Below, one piece after another: positions 17,601-25,283 of a DNA stretch of 64,000 nt. This DNA comes from Candidatus Peribacteria bacterium (GTDB lineage: Bacteria > Patescibacteriota > Gracilibacteria > Peribacterales > Peribacteraceae). The notes beneath the pieces were generated by a model, which worked only from the letters and a program-made list of their open reading frames with translations, was not told the origin of the DNA and made no database searches. The number at the start of each line of letters is the position of its first letter. Within the stretch, counting starts at the first letter, position 1. The position numbers and the translations under genes are program-made. Location of the stretch: contig JAHFJN010000001.1 of the NCBI GenBank assembly GCA_023245865.1, forward strand, positions 1,006,957-1,070,956. The letters run 5' to 3'.

Positions 17601-19555
17601 ACGCCAAATGTCTTCCAACGTGTAAGTTAGAACGGCACCTCGTCTGCAGTGGTAACTCCTGCCTCCCCGTCTCCGGACCGGGAGCCAATACCTGCGACAC
17701 CGTCCTTGGTTGTGGTGGCTCTCAACATGCAGAGTGTAATGGCACAACCTGCGCGACCGTCTCTGGTCCGGGAGCGAATGAGTGTAGTGCCGCTATCCCT
17801 TGCGGTTCGCAGAGTTCCTCGCAATCCAGTCAGAGCTCCGGTTCTTCAAACTCCTCTGGTCATTCCGATTCCTCCAGTAGCTCCGGCTCTTCAAATTCCT
17901 CCGGAAGTTCTCAGAGTTCCGGCGGGAGTTCTCAGAGCGCCGGTCCCGGTTACTGTTGCATTGCGAATACCTGCTATACCTCGGTCAGTTGTGTGCTCAC
18001 ACAAAATCAATGTCAAGCATCCTGCGGAGGATCTTCCAGTGGAGGTTCCCAAGGCAGTGGTGGCTCACAAGGTTCTCAGGGGAGCGGAGGTTCACAAGGT
18101 TCTGGTGGAAGCAGTGGTGGTTCGCAGGGGAGCGGTACCTCACAAAATTCCGCTGGTTCAGTTTCTTCAACGCCCCCCGTGTGCTTTGGAGATGAATGCA
18201 GTCACGGAGGCAATGCCTTTTGCCAAGCGATCGGACAGAGCTGCATCGCCACAGCACAACTGCCGTGTTTGATGTGTGGAAATGCAGGGAGCAGTACGGG
18301 AAGTAATGGAAGTACGGGAAGTAATGGAAGTACGGGAAGTAATGGAAGTACGGGAAGTAATGGAAGTAACGGAAGCAACGGAAGTAGCGGGCTGTGCACA
18401 GCTGTCTGCGGCAACACCAAGAAAGAATGCAGTGAGGAGTGCGACGACGGCAATCTGCGCAATGACGACGGCTGCGACAATAGTTGTCGTCTGGAAGGAG
18501 GTTCCTGCGGGGACGGTGTCATTCAGTCACGTCTGAATGAACAGTGTGAGCCTGCTCTCACGGATCCCAGTTCTCTCTGCAATGCGCTCACATGTCGATT
18601 TAATATCTCATCAGGTTCCTCCTCCGCACGCAGCATCGGTTACTGCTGCAGAGATACCTCATGCATCGCATCGCAAGACTGTGAGCTCACGAAGCAGCAG
18701 TGTGCCGAGAGCTGTGCATCGCCCAAGCCATACACCGGTCACCCCGGCGCCCATAACGCTACCGATACCCTCTTCGGTTCTCCCGACGATCTCTCTGCTC
18801 TCCATACCGCTGCCTCCACCTCATTTGGTTACTGCTGCTTCAATCAACAGTGTATCGCCGCGACCTCCTGCCCTCTCACAGAGAATCAGTGTCTCCAAAC
18901 CTGTGCTCCGACTTCTCAAGGATCTCTGGACGGTTCTAATACGACCCTCTCCCCCTACGCCTGCCTTGGCGACGAATGCGCGCGCGGAGGAACAGACTTT
19001 TGCAAGTCTCTCGGACAACTGTGTGAACAGAGCTCCGCTCTTCCCTGCGCACGCTGTATCGATACTCCCACTTCCGCCTCATTCCTTGCGGTGAATGTTC
19101 CACCTTCAATGCATACTATCTCTTCTGAGATACATGTCTCCCAGATTTCTCAAATGTTGACCTTCTGCGGCAACGGTACACTCGACAAGGGCGAACAGTG
19201 CGATGGGGGAGCTGATTGTCGTCCCGACTGTTCCCGGGTACGCCCCTCTGATCCTTCCGTCGCCGCAGAACAGGAAACTGTCATTGCACTGCCATCGATG
19301 CCCCCGCTCTCAGGAGTTCCCGCACCCATTGTTTCTCCCACTACCATGATCGGGAGCACCGAATTCCCTTCAACTTTGTATGGCCCCTTCCATGCTAAAG
19401 TGGCACCAAATTCCTTCACCATGCTAGATGGCAAAGTAATGTACGGTACCAATCGTCCTCCCACCAACACCTCCAGCGGTCCCGAAACTCTCGCGATCAT
19501 GGTGGCGGGAGCGAGTGCCGGCTATGGATGGATGCGCAGAAGGCGTCGCCTATAA
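14609..19555 (+). CDS. Giant Cys-rich surface protein with Myxo-disulfide repeats and C-terminal sorting-like tail
   Basis: 1648 residues; surface adhesin or envelope protein is inferred. ATG 14609 is preferred over GTG 14588 because a hydrophobic signal/anchor (FIIFLGVVIPITIVVGILL) follows at once. The N-terminal Cys module resembles that of the previous gene, then come poly-Ser linkers. There are several DUF4215/Myxococcus-type disulfide repeats (CGDG...EECDDGNNINNDGCS, CGNGIVEGTELCD, CGNGTLDKGEQCDGG). It also has four YCC...LT..QC modules, three C-G-EC-GG modules, Gly/Ser/Asn/Thr tracts, two HL.C-type repeats and the same C-terminal GPETL-hydrophobic-Arg tail as its neighbour. It starts 33 bases after that gene, so they likely form an operon. 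Its end overlaps the convergent lysS by 6 bases. Confidence 0.85.
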   Translation: MQKRFIIFLGVVIPITIVVGILLSRHGGKFQAQVYDNAYCQASGIPICDDNRGAGGSCGTYCCKAGYTYQYGQSWDYQQCSAGYTCQGGVCQAAMGYGGGSSASGGSCNGAPPSCAGTLATTTPQCCGGNWACTLMNNCNCSCSGGALNINCPYRPYINPCAPASSAASSNPSSSSSDSSSASSASSSVASSGSSANSSVCGACPAINFCQPGGAGGYEDCQFRGMACVNGQDMVTCNCYSCTALSSSSSVVSSSSSASSNPQCRIDGDCSKPPPTCANAVGPARSNICTGATPDSCISAGQCYYRDLFCQADQQCGAKLVVCPCPASSSSSSSSSVQCNTDADCPMNNMTCAEATAPTSQRYCPSGNPDPAACVPIGSCFIGHRVCTNHKCLLTLPLCPCLTSSSSSAQMCNGVARPSTNPCYSTTEFKCCSIGWTCAPLGQVGGAGPWVGICPTVNSSSSSSSMSSSNSSWVNLLCGNGKIDTKLGYAEQCDNGGGGNQDDSNCTSTCQLAYCGDGLIFNNIIIPVTVSPPARGQEECDNFTWANLANARCTPKCKIERCGDGYLFDGYNPSVSIGTRFVGTGYDECDDGNNINNDGCSWDCKIESSSSSKKSSSSSSSSPSSSSSASACTLDSQCHSFTICELYRPDDPCCNGNPLHLPTCCPADACISGVCGIKYVGNACSSQSSQGSGGSQSSGSSNSSGHSDFSSSSGSSGSSGSSGSSGSSGSSGSSGPGYNCIAGVCYIDSSFTLTQQQCAMSCGGSSSSGSFHSAPPPSECQGGECANGGTIYCQALGQSCTEISTLPCLRCGAASSSASSIGSVGSSGSSSSINNFSAVCGNGIVEGTELCDFGAFNGVYGKPVPGQAVNDFCTEQCKPPTCGDGVVQKNYIYQGGDWYTSEQCDSPNAPCDKCIIMRCGDGRLQPQNGEECDPGSRCPFVGGGRPQCTSNEECEFCAVGSSWKCGDGSACTKHSDCKGKAVCSFDLNAAADFGPQHDAKCLPTCKLERHLVCSGNSCLPVSGPGANTCDTVLGCGGSQHAECNGTTCATVSGPGANECSAAIPCGSQSSSQSSQSSGSSNSSGHSDSSSSSGSSNSSGSSQSSGGSSQSAGPGYCCIANTCYTSVSCVLTQNQCQASCGGSSSGGSQGSGGSQGSQGSGGSQGSGGSSGGSQGSGTSQNSAGSVSSTPPVCFGDECSHGGNAFCQAIGQSCIATAQLPCLMCGNAGSSTGSNGSTGSNGSTGSNGSTGSNGSNGSNGSSGLCTAVCGNTKKECSEECDDGNLRNDDGCDNSCRLEGGSCGDGVIQSRLNEQCEPALTDPSSLCNALTCRFNISSGSSSARSIGYCCRDTSCIASQDCELTKQQCAESCASPKPYTGHPGAHNATDTLFGSPDDLSALHTAASTSFGYCCFNQQCIAATSCPLTENQCLQTCAPTSQGSLDGSNTTLSPYACLGDECARGGTDFCKSLGQLCEQSSALPCARCIDTPTSASFLAVNVPPSMHTISSEIHVSQISQMLTFCGNGTLDKGEQCDGGADCRPDCSRVRPSDPSVAAEQETVIALPSMPPLSGVPAPIVSPTTMIGSTEFPSTLYGPFHAKVAPNSFTMLDGKVMYGTNRPPTNTSSGPETLAIMVAGASAGYGWMRRRRRL
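16730..16815 (+). repeat. Gly-Ser-Ser coding repeat tract
   Basis: Repeated TCCGGTTCCTCGG-like units encode a run of Gly-Ser-Ser, a flexible linker between Cys modules. Confidence 0.7.
18288..18390 (+). repeat. 18-bp minisatellite encoding Gly-Ser-Thr-Gly-Ser-Asn
   Basis: At least four units of GGAAGTACGGGAAGTAAT followed by degenerate units. Several units are identical at the DNA level, so recent slippage is likely and length may vary among strains. Confidence 0.85.
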
Positions 19556-21706
19556 CCCAAGATCATTCGCAATAGCTTTCATGGCATCGAGCGTGAGCCC
19601 GATGAACTCCTCGAGCCCTAGTTCTAGCAGTTCTTCGCACTTTTGTATCTGCGTTCTATCCACCTGCGCCGCAAATCCTTTATCTTTCATTTTTTTGGTG
19701 ATGCTTTTCACTTCGACGTCCGCCAGCTTCTTGCTCGGCCGCACGAGCGTGACGGCAATGATGAATCCCGTGAGTTCATCGACGCAGTAGAGACACTTCC
19801 GCAGCATGGTATTCAGTGGGTACTCGGCGCCGTATTTGCTTGCGTAGTGCGCACGAATGTCACCGAGAAGTTCGCTCGGGGCTTGAATCGTTGAGAGCAG
19901 TTGTTCCAGTGTACTACCACAGTGTGCCTCGGCATCCTTTTCCAAGTTGTCCCAATCGAGATCATGCAGCATGCCGGCGACTTTCCACGTCGGTGCATCG
20001 CCCCCGAATTTTTTTGCGAGCGCCTCCATCGCGGCACCGGTCGCAATCAAATGGGCGCGCGTTTGATCCGCATGCTGCATCAAAAGATTATGTGCGGCGG
20101 GGAGGAGGTGGCCGTAATTCGCATGCTGAAGCATGCTCGAAGATGGAGATGAGAGGGTGTCATGGTGAGCCTTGCCTACCGGCAGGCAGGCCTGTCGAAC
20201 CATAGACACGCGTGTCGACCCTTCGACGAGCTCAGGGTGACACGCTTTTTTCTCAGGCTTCATCAATGGAAATAAAACAACATCTCTTAAATTCGTCTGC
20301 TGTGTGAGGAGCGCCACGATGCGATCAATCCCGAGGCCGAAACCCGAGCACGGCGGACAGCCGTATTCAAGCGCCGTCACAAATTCGTCGTCTTTGCGGT
20401 GCGCGTCACTATCGCCCTTGGCGCTCGCCTTCGCTTGATCTTCAAAGCGTTTTGCCTGATCGACAGGGTCCACAAGCTCGCTGTAGGCATTCACGATCTC
20501 CCACCCGCCGACGACGAGCTGGAAGCGATCGGTGATGGCGGGATTCTTATCATTTCTTCGCGCAAGAGGGGACAGGTCGATCGGGTGCTCGGTGATGAAA
20601 GTTGGTTGAATGAGGTTCGGTCGTGCAACTTTCTTGTAGAGTTGATCGATCAGGTTCCCACGTCCCAATTTCTCGATATCCACATCGAGTCGTATTTTTT
20701 TTGACTTTATGGCTTCCATGAGGGCTGAAGCCGAATCACAAGCATGAATGTCAATTCCACTCGACTCAAGAATTGCTTCGCGCAGTGTTTTTCGCTTCCA
20801 CTTGGGCTGAAAGTCCACTTCGATAAGTTTCCCATCGCGATCAGGAATCGTAGTCTTTGTGGTGCCGAGCATTTCCTTCAGAAGTGTGGAGAGCATGTCC
20901 TCCGTGAATGCCATCGTGTCTGTAAAATCCCAATACGCGGCGTAACTCTCGACCATCGTAAAGTCTTGCAGATGCGACGGATCGAGGCCTTCATTTCTAA
21001 AAATTCTCCCGATTTCAAACACGCGATCGAATCCGCCGACGAGGCACTCTTTGAGGAAAGTTTCCGTGGCAATTCGGAGGTACACGTCCATGTCATACGC
21101 CGCATGGTGGGTGACAAACGGGGTCGCGAGTGCGCCCGAAGCGGCGTTTACGAGCACAGGCGTCTCCATTTCCAGAAAACCTTTTGACCAATAGAACTCA
21201 CGCAGTTTTCGGATGAATGCACTTCGAAAAACGAACCGATCAAATGTTTCACGATTGCTCGTCGTATCCAGATACCGTTGTCGCCATGCCGTCTCCTGGT
21301 CTGCGATCCCATGCCATTTCTCGGGTGGCTGGCGCAGCGCTTTACAGAGCATCTGCCATTCCTTAATGGCGACCGTCGGTTCGTCGCGTTTGGTTGCGAA
21401 GCGTTCGCCTGTGATGCCGATAATGTCACCGAGGTCGATGAGGTGGAGGAATTCCTTGTACGCTTCACTTCCAACATCTTCCTCGCGCAGCGCAATCTGC
21501 AGACGTCCTGTGTGATCTTGGAGTGTTGCAAAGGTGAGCCCACCCATATCGCGAAGCAACATCAATCGCCCCGCAACTGACACCGCTATGCCATCAGGCT
21601 GATTTTTCGCTTCCTCGAGCGTATGCGTGCGGTGGAAGTTGCTCGCGTAAGGCTCTCGTTGCGTGCGCCGCAACTCCGCTGCTTTAGCTAGACGAACGGT
21701 ATCCAT
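19550..21706 (-). CDS. lysS: Lysyl-tRNA synthetase (class II) fused to an HD-domain hydrolase
   Basis: 718 residues. Residues 1 to about 487 are a complete class II LysRS: anticodon-binding OB fold (VAGRLMLLRDMGG, FATLQDHTG), motif 1 region (FLEMETPVLVNAASGA), motif 2 (FEIGRIFRNEG) and motif 3 (GFGLGIDRIVALL), ending at the normal LRDVVLFPLMKPE. Residues about 488-524 are translated dispersed repeats (HPELVEGS and ACLPVGKAHH). From Met525 (possible internal start at 20134) to the end is an HD phosphohydrolase-like domain with GMLHDLDWD and further conserved acidic and His residues. The fusion probably arose when a repeat removed the lysS stop. Whether one or two proteins are made is unknown. 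Confidence 0.92.
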   Translation of the reverse strand: MDTVRLAKAAELRRTQREPYASNFHRTHTLEEAKNQPDGIAVSVAGRLMLLRDMGGLTFATLQDHTGRLQIALREEDVGSEAYKEFLHLIDLGDIIGITGERFATKRDEPTVAIKEWQMLCKALRQPPEKWHGIADQETAWRQRYLDTTSNRETFDRFVFRSAFIRKLREFYWSKGFLEMETPVLVNAASGALATPFVTHHAAYDMDVYLRIATETFLKECLVGGFDRVFEIGRIFRNEGLDPSHLQDFTMVESYAAYWDFTDTMAFTEDMLSTLLKEMLGTTKTTIPDRDGKLIEVDFQPKWKRKTLREAILESSGIDIHACDSASALMEAIKSKKIRLDVDIEKLGRGNLIDQLYKKVARPNLIQPTFITEHPIDLSPLARRNDKNPAITDRFQLVVGGWEIVNAYSELVDPVDQAKRFEDQAKASAKGDSDAHRKDDEFVTALEYGCPPCSGFGLGIDRIVALLTQQTNLRDVVLFPLMKPEKKACHPELVEGSTRVSMVRQACLPVGKAHHDTLSSPSSSMLQHANYGHLLPAAHNLLMQHADQTRAHLIATGAAMEALAKKFGGDAPTWKVAGMLHDLDWDNLEKDAEAHCGSTLEQLLSTIQAPSELLGDIRAHYASKYGAEYPLNTMLRKCLYCVDELTGFIIAVTLVRPSKKLADVEVKSITKKMKDKGFAAQVDRTQIQKCEELLELGLEEFIGLTLDAMKAIANDLGL
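20161..20246. repeat. Dispersed repeats inside lysS (two types)
   Basis: GCCTACCGGCAGGCAGGCCTGTCGAAC is followed by GTGTCGACCCTTCGACGAGCTCAGGGTGACAC; the second is the common TCGAAGG/CCTGAGC-type repeat. They are read through in frame on the minus strand as a 37-residue linker between the LysRS and HD domains. Confidence 0.85.
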
Positions 21707-21758
21707 AGTCGCTAGCCTATTCGACGTTCATCGATCTGACAATCCTCCCCCATCCCTC

Positions 21759-23324
21759 ATGCGTCGTTTTCTCTCTTCACTTCTTATTGCATTCTTTGCA
21801 TTCCAGCCTGTCGTAGCTTCTGCATTCTTCGATACGCCCGCAGAACTCTCGCAGGGGATTCGCAATGATCCAACCGCTCGCACATTGGAGGGGCAAGCGC
21901 GCGGCAATGCCGGTACAACGTATTTTTCTCTATGGATGAAGGGCGCACAGCAAGGGATGGGTTGGGAAGATGGCAGCCTCGACCTGCACATGACGATCGA
22001 TGTCGATGCACCGGATCAACACCTCAAGATGCGCCTGAAAACAGATATCATGCTGCTCGAAAAAACTCTGTACGTGCGCCTGAATACAATCGAGGGGAGT
22101 GTTGAAGATGAAATGATGCTTATCAATCTCAAGATGTTGCAGAAGAAATGGATTATGATTCCCTTGGATCAATCGGGGATGCCGGATTTGGCCACTCTCG
22201 AGGAAGAGTTGCAGGCCACAGCCAGTGAGATGAATAATGATCTCTTCTCACTCGAGCGCAGTCCCACCGCGGCCGGGTCTCATTATTCCATGCGCCTGAC
22301 TCCCGAGACCGAGCAGCAACTGAAGGATTTGTTTTTCGGTGCAACAGCAGTGCATGAAGAGACGAATTTCCATGGCACCGTCGACACGAACATGCGCGAT
22401 CAATTTCTCTCATCGAAATTGTATCTCTCTTTTAAAACAGACGATGCCGAATTTGTCGTGCAAGGCAAGAGTCAGCGGAAAAATTCACCTCTGACGCTCA
22501 CTGTCCCGACGCAGACAATCACCATCGATGAGCTCATGAAGTATATTGACGACATGAAGAGTCCGCTGTCGATCGATGACTTCATACCACATCCGAATGA
22601 AGGAGACAGTTGGTCCGTCGACCCATTCAATTCCGGAAGATCCTCTTCGTTCAGGACAAATGCGATGGATCGTTACCAAGCGCGACAAGCTGCGCGCGTA
22701 CGCAGAACATCGTCATCGTCTTCCTCCCGAGCATCCGCCTATTCCTCTTCTCAAGCGTCGTCCGATCAGGGGATGGTACCAGCGACCGATGGTGGATTGT
22801 CCCTTGGCGATAGCAATGCACCCGTGACCATCATCGAATTCACCGATTTCGAGTGTCCTTTCTGCGCACGGTTCGCCAACAGTACATTCCCCGTTTTAAA
22901 GTCGGATTACATCTATGCAGGGAAGGTTCGTTTCATCATCCGCAATTTTCCTCTAAGTTTCCACCCGTTTGCCAATGAAGCCGCCAACGCGGTGCTCTGT
23001 ATGCAAGATCAAGGCAGTGCGCTCGCGTGGAAGTACGTCGGGATCCTTTTCCAGAAACAAGAAAGCGGCCCTGCACTCGATAACGATGTCATCCGCAGTT
23101 GGGCCAAGAATATACCCGGCGTACGTGGCACTACGTTCGATGCTTGCATGGACGCGCACACGCATCAAGGTGTCATCACCGCGGATACCACTGCTGCTGC
23201 GCGTGCGGGCATTGATGGCACACCGGGATTCTGGGTGCTCGGTCCAAACGGTCAGGCGCAGAAAATCATGGGCGCGCAGCCGTATGATGAGTTCAAGAAG
23301 GTGATCGATGCGATGCTGAAGTAA
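21759..23324 (+). CDS. Exported DsbA-type thiol oxidoreductase with extra N-terminal domain
   Basis: Likely oxidises or isomerises disulfides outside the membrane. 521 residues from the ATG at 21759, chosen because a signal peptide (LSSLLIAFFAFQPVVASAFF) follows; the frame is open further upstream into lysS. Residues about 25-300 form a beta-rich domain of unknown family. A Ser/Ala/Arg-rich linker follows, and the C-terminal 190 residues are thioredoxin-fold DsbA/DSBA-like, with DSNAPVTIIEFTDFECPFC (CPFC active site), the inserted helical part and the cis-Pro segment GIDGTPGFWVLGPNGQ. It is divergent from lysS with only 52 bp between. The many Cys-rich exported proteins nearby are obvious possible substrates (inference). 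Confidence 0.88.
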   Translation: MRRFLSSLLIAFFAFQPVVASAFFDTPAELSQGIRNDPTARTLEGQARGNAGTTYFSLWMKGAQQGMGWEDGSLDLHMTIDVDAPDQHLKMRLKTDIMLLEKTLYVRLNTIEGSVEDEMMLINLKMLQKKWIMIPLDQSGMPDLATLEEELQATASEMNNDLFSLERSPTAAGSHYSMRLTPETEQQLKDLFFGATAVHEETNFHGTVDTNMRDQFLSSKLYLSFKTDDAEFVVQGKSQRKNSPLTLTVPTQTITIDELMKYIDDMKSPLSIDDFIPHPNEGDSWSVDPFNSGRSSSFRTNAMDRYQARQAARVRRTSSSSSSRASAYSSSQASSDQGMVPATDGGLSLGDSNAPVTIIEFTDFECPFCARFANSTFPVLKSDYIYAGKVRFIIRNFPLSFHPFANEAANAVLCMQDQGSALAWKYVGILFQKQESGPALDNDVIRSWAKNIPGVRGTTFDACMDAHTHQGVITADTTAAARAGIDGTPGFWVLGPNGQAQKIMGAQPYDEFKKVIDAMLK

Positions 23325-23364
23325 AGAGCGTGAACTCTGAAAATTTTCTTCCACTTCGACAGGT

Positions 23365-23388
23365 ATCAATGTATTCATACATTGATAC
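23365..23388. repeat. Palindrome TATCAATGTA-TTCA-TACATTGATA, copy 1
   Basis: Perfect 10-bp arms around TTCA, 41 bases after the stop codon of the DsbA-type gene. The flanked 28-bp sequence GTATC.ATGTATTCATACATTGATACAT recurs with one change at 53971-53994, 38 bases after purB. No T-run follows, so it is not a classic terminator; a protein-binding site or mobile repeat is possible. Confidence 0.75.
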
Positions 23389-23550
23389 ATGACTGTACTA
23401 TCAGAGATGCAAGATCAAGAAAGGCAAAACACAGGCAAAATTGATTTGACTCTCCCCCAAAACATTCCTAAGCTGCTCCAGCTCATTCGAACCTGCCCTT
23501 GAAATCGCATTTTGAGGGCAAGCTTACGTTCGAGGCTGCCTTAGCGGCGG

Positions 23551-23607
23551 AGTGTCGACCCTCGATGGAGCCTGTCCTGAGCTCTGCCGAAGGGCTCGGA
23601 ATGACAC
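23551..23607. repeat. Dispersed TCGAAGG/CCTGAGC-type repeat, copy 3
   Basis: GTGTCGACCCTCGATGGAGC...CTGAGCTCTGCCGAAGGGCTCGGAATGACAC. The GTGTC/GACAC ends form an inverted pair, as in the copy in lysS. Confidence 0.7.
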
Positions 23608-23649
23608 ATCCTCTCTAATAAGCAGCCCAGAGGAACCTCCAAGTTCATT

Positions 23650-24258
23650 ATGATTGGTCTCATCGCCAAGAAGATCGGTATGTCCCGCACGTTTCTCTCA
23701 ACCGGAGAGGCGGTTGCCGTGACGTATCTGCAAGTCGAACCGAATGTCATCGTTCGCCACAAAACCAAGGAGAAAGACGGCTACGATGCCGTTGTGCTCG
23801 GAGTTGGTCCCTCGCCCTGGAAGTCGCGCAAGGGCAAGGAGCACACGCGCTACAAGCTCGAAAAGGAATTTCAGGTTGAATCCCTCACCGATTTGGAACC
23901 GGGAAAGACGGTGACCGCTGAGCTTCTGCCACTCGAGACCATGGTGACGATCCACGGAACGAGCAAAGGAAAAGGTTTTCAGGGTGTGGTGCGCAGGCAC
24001 GGATTTGGCGGAGGACCTGCCTCGCACGGATCGCACTTCAAGCGCGAACCCGGGTCGGTCGGTATGCGCGCGGATCCGGGAAGAATCTTCCGCGGACACC
24101 CGATGGCCGGTCACATGGGTCTTATGAGTCTGACTCTCAAGCACCGCCCCATTGTCGCACTGGACCTTTCTAAGAATCTGATCGGCGTCAAAGGCCCCGT
24201 ACCGGGACCAGCCGGCAGCCACGTTTTCCTTACCCTCGAACCCTCTCCCAAGAAATAA
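23650..24258 (+). CDS. rplC: 50S ribosomal protein L3
   Basis: Binds 23S rRNA early in assembly near the peptidyl-transferase centre. 202 residues, normal length. Starts MIGLIAKKIGMSRTF; signature region GKGFQGVVRRHGFGGGPASHGS, followed by the loop AGHMG. First gene of the ribosomal cluster here; rpsJ does not precede it. rplD starts on the base after its stop. No Shine-Dalgarno sequence is visible. Confidence 0.96.
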   Translation: MIGLIAKKIGMSRTFLSTGEAVAVTYLQVEPNVIVRHKTKEKDGYDAVVLGVGPSPWKSRKGKEHTRYKLEKEFQVESLTDLEPGKTVTAELLPLETMVTIHGTSKGKGFQGVVRRHGFGGGPASHGSHFKREPGSVGMRADPGRIFRGHPMAGHMGLMSLTLKHRPIVALDLSKNLIGVKGPVPGPAGSHVFLTLEPSPKK

Positions 24259-24963
24259 ATGAAGATCGATGTGTTCTCCGCCACCGGCGAAAAGCTCAAG
24301 TCGATGGACTTGCCTGCGAGCCTGTTTGCATCCGCGGTCAATCGCGGGCTCATGCACCAAGCGGTCGTGCGTCAGCAGAGCAATCGCAGACAATCCGCCG
24401 CCCATGTGCAGACCCGCGGCGAGGTCCAAGGCTCCACACGCAAGCTCTACGCTCAGAAACACACGGGTCGCGCGCGCAGAGGACCGGTACGATCGCCGCT
24501 CCTTCGTGGCGGTGGAAAAATATTCGGACCCAGAAATACCATCAATTATGAGAAGATGATGCCCAAGCAGATGCGCCATGCGGCGCTCCGATCGTGCCTC
24601 ACGGTGCAGGCGCAAAAAGGGATGATCGTCGGACTCGAGAGTGCGCCGGACACAATCAAGACCAAAGTGATCGCGGAACTTTTGAAGAAGCTCCCGATCG
24701 AACAGGGCAGGCGCGTGCTCGTGGTCACTGCAGGACGGGAGAAAAGTTTGGAGCGTTCCGCACGCAATATTCCGAATGTCACGACCGTCCATGCCGCGTA
24801 CCTCAACCCCGAGAGCATATTAAACGCTCGTTCGATCCTCTTCCTTGTGGATGCAATAAAGGAAGCGGAGAAGCTTTTTGGGAGGAGCGAGAAGAGTGAG
24901 AAGAACCAGAAGAACAAGAAGAGCGATTCTCGTTTATCCTCTGGTTCCTCTCTCTCCTCTTAA
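24259..24963 (+). CDS. rplD: 50S ribosomal protein L4, repeat-derived C-terminal tail
   Basis: Lines the nascent-peptide exit tunnel and in some bacteria represses the S10 operon. 234 residues, about 20 longer than usual. The extended loop is recognisable (GEVQGSTRKLYAQKHTGRAR, then GPVRSPLLRGGGKIFGP). The normal fold ends near AIKEAEKLFG; after that about 25 Lys/Ser/Glu/Asn-rich residues are encoded by a repetitive GAGAAGA/TCCTCT stretch like the spacers between neighbouring genes. rplC is immediately upstream and rplW 18 bases downstream. Confidence 0.95.
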   Translation: MKIDVFSATGEKLKSMDLPASLFASAVNRGLMHQAVVRQQSNRRQSAAHVQTRGEVQGSTRKLYAQKHTGRARRGPVRSPLLRGGGKIFGPRNTINYEKMMPKQMRHAALRSCLTVQAQKGMIVGLESAPDTIKTKVIAELLKKLPIEQGRRVLVVTAGREKSLERSARNIPNVTTVHAAYLNPESILNARSILFLVDAIKEAEKLFGRSEKSEKNQKNKKSDSRLSSGSSLSS

Positions 24964-24981
24964 TCCTCTTATTCTTCCGTC
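24890..24981. repeat. Degenerate GAAGA / TCCTCT repeat covering the rplD 3' end and spacer
   Basis: Purine-rich GAGCGAGAAGAGTGAGAAGAAC changes into pyrimidine-rich TCCTCTGGTTCCTCTCTCTCC, then the spacer TCCTCTTATTCTTCC. The two halves are roughly inverted and could pair. The same wording occurs in the spacer at 40797-40843. Confidence 0.55.
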
Positions 24982-25281
24982 ATGGATCTCTCCCGCATCA
25001 TCATCGGCCCCGTGACCACCGAGAAATCGGAGCGTCAGAAAGTGAGCCGCACCTACACGCTCACGGTGCACCCGGATGCGACGAAGGTGGATCTCAGAAA
25101 CGCCCTCAAGAAACAATATGATGTCGATGTCTCGTCCGTGCGCGCGATGCGGACGACCTCGAAACACCGCATGCTGAGTGCAGGGCGCAGCATGAAGAAG
25201 CGTCCATCGACAAAACGGATGATGGTGACACTCACAAAAAAGAGTCCCGCGCTGGATCTTGCTCAATTCCGCCTCTCCTGA
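24982..25281 (+). CDS. rplW: 50S ribosomal protein L23
   Basis: Forms the docking site at the exit tunnel for trigger factor and signal recognition particle. 99 residues, normal. Recognised by IIIGPVTTEKSERQK, TLTVHPDATKVDLRNALKK and VDVSSVRAMRTT. Lies between rplD and rplB in the standard S10 order, with 2 bases to rplB. Confidence 0.95.
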   Translation: MDLSRIIIGPVTTEKSERQKVSRTYTLTVHPDATKVDLRNALKKQYDVDVSSVRAMRTTSKHRMLSAGRSMKKRPSTKRMMVTLTKKSPALDLAQFRLS

Positions 25282-25283
25282 TT

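Larger units (their letters stand above)
23325..23649. other. Intergenic region with palindrome and repeat, upstream of rplC
   Basis: No gene is supported. It holds a 24-bp palindrome at 23365-23388 and a dispersed repeat at 23551-23607. rpsJ (S10), which commonly precedes rplC, is not here, and no strong promoter consensus was found for the ribosomal operon. Confidence 0.6.

Noticed and set aside
23698..24792. 364-codon minus-strand frame opposite rplC/rplD
   Set aside because: Antisense shadow of two certain ribosomal genes.
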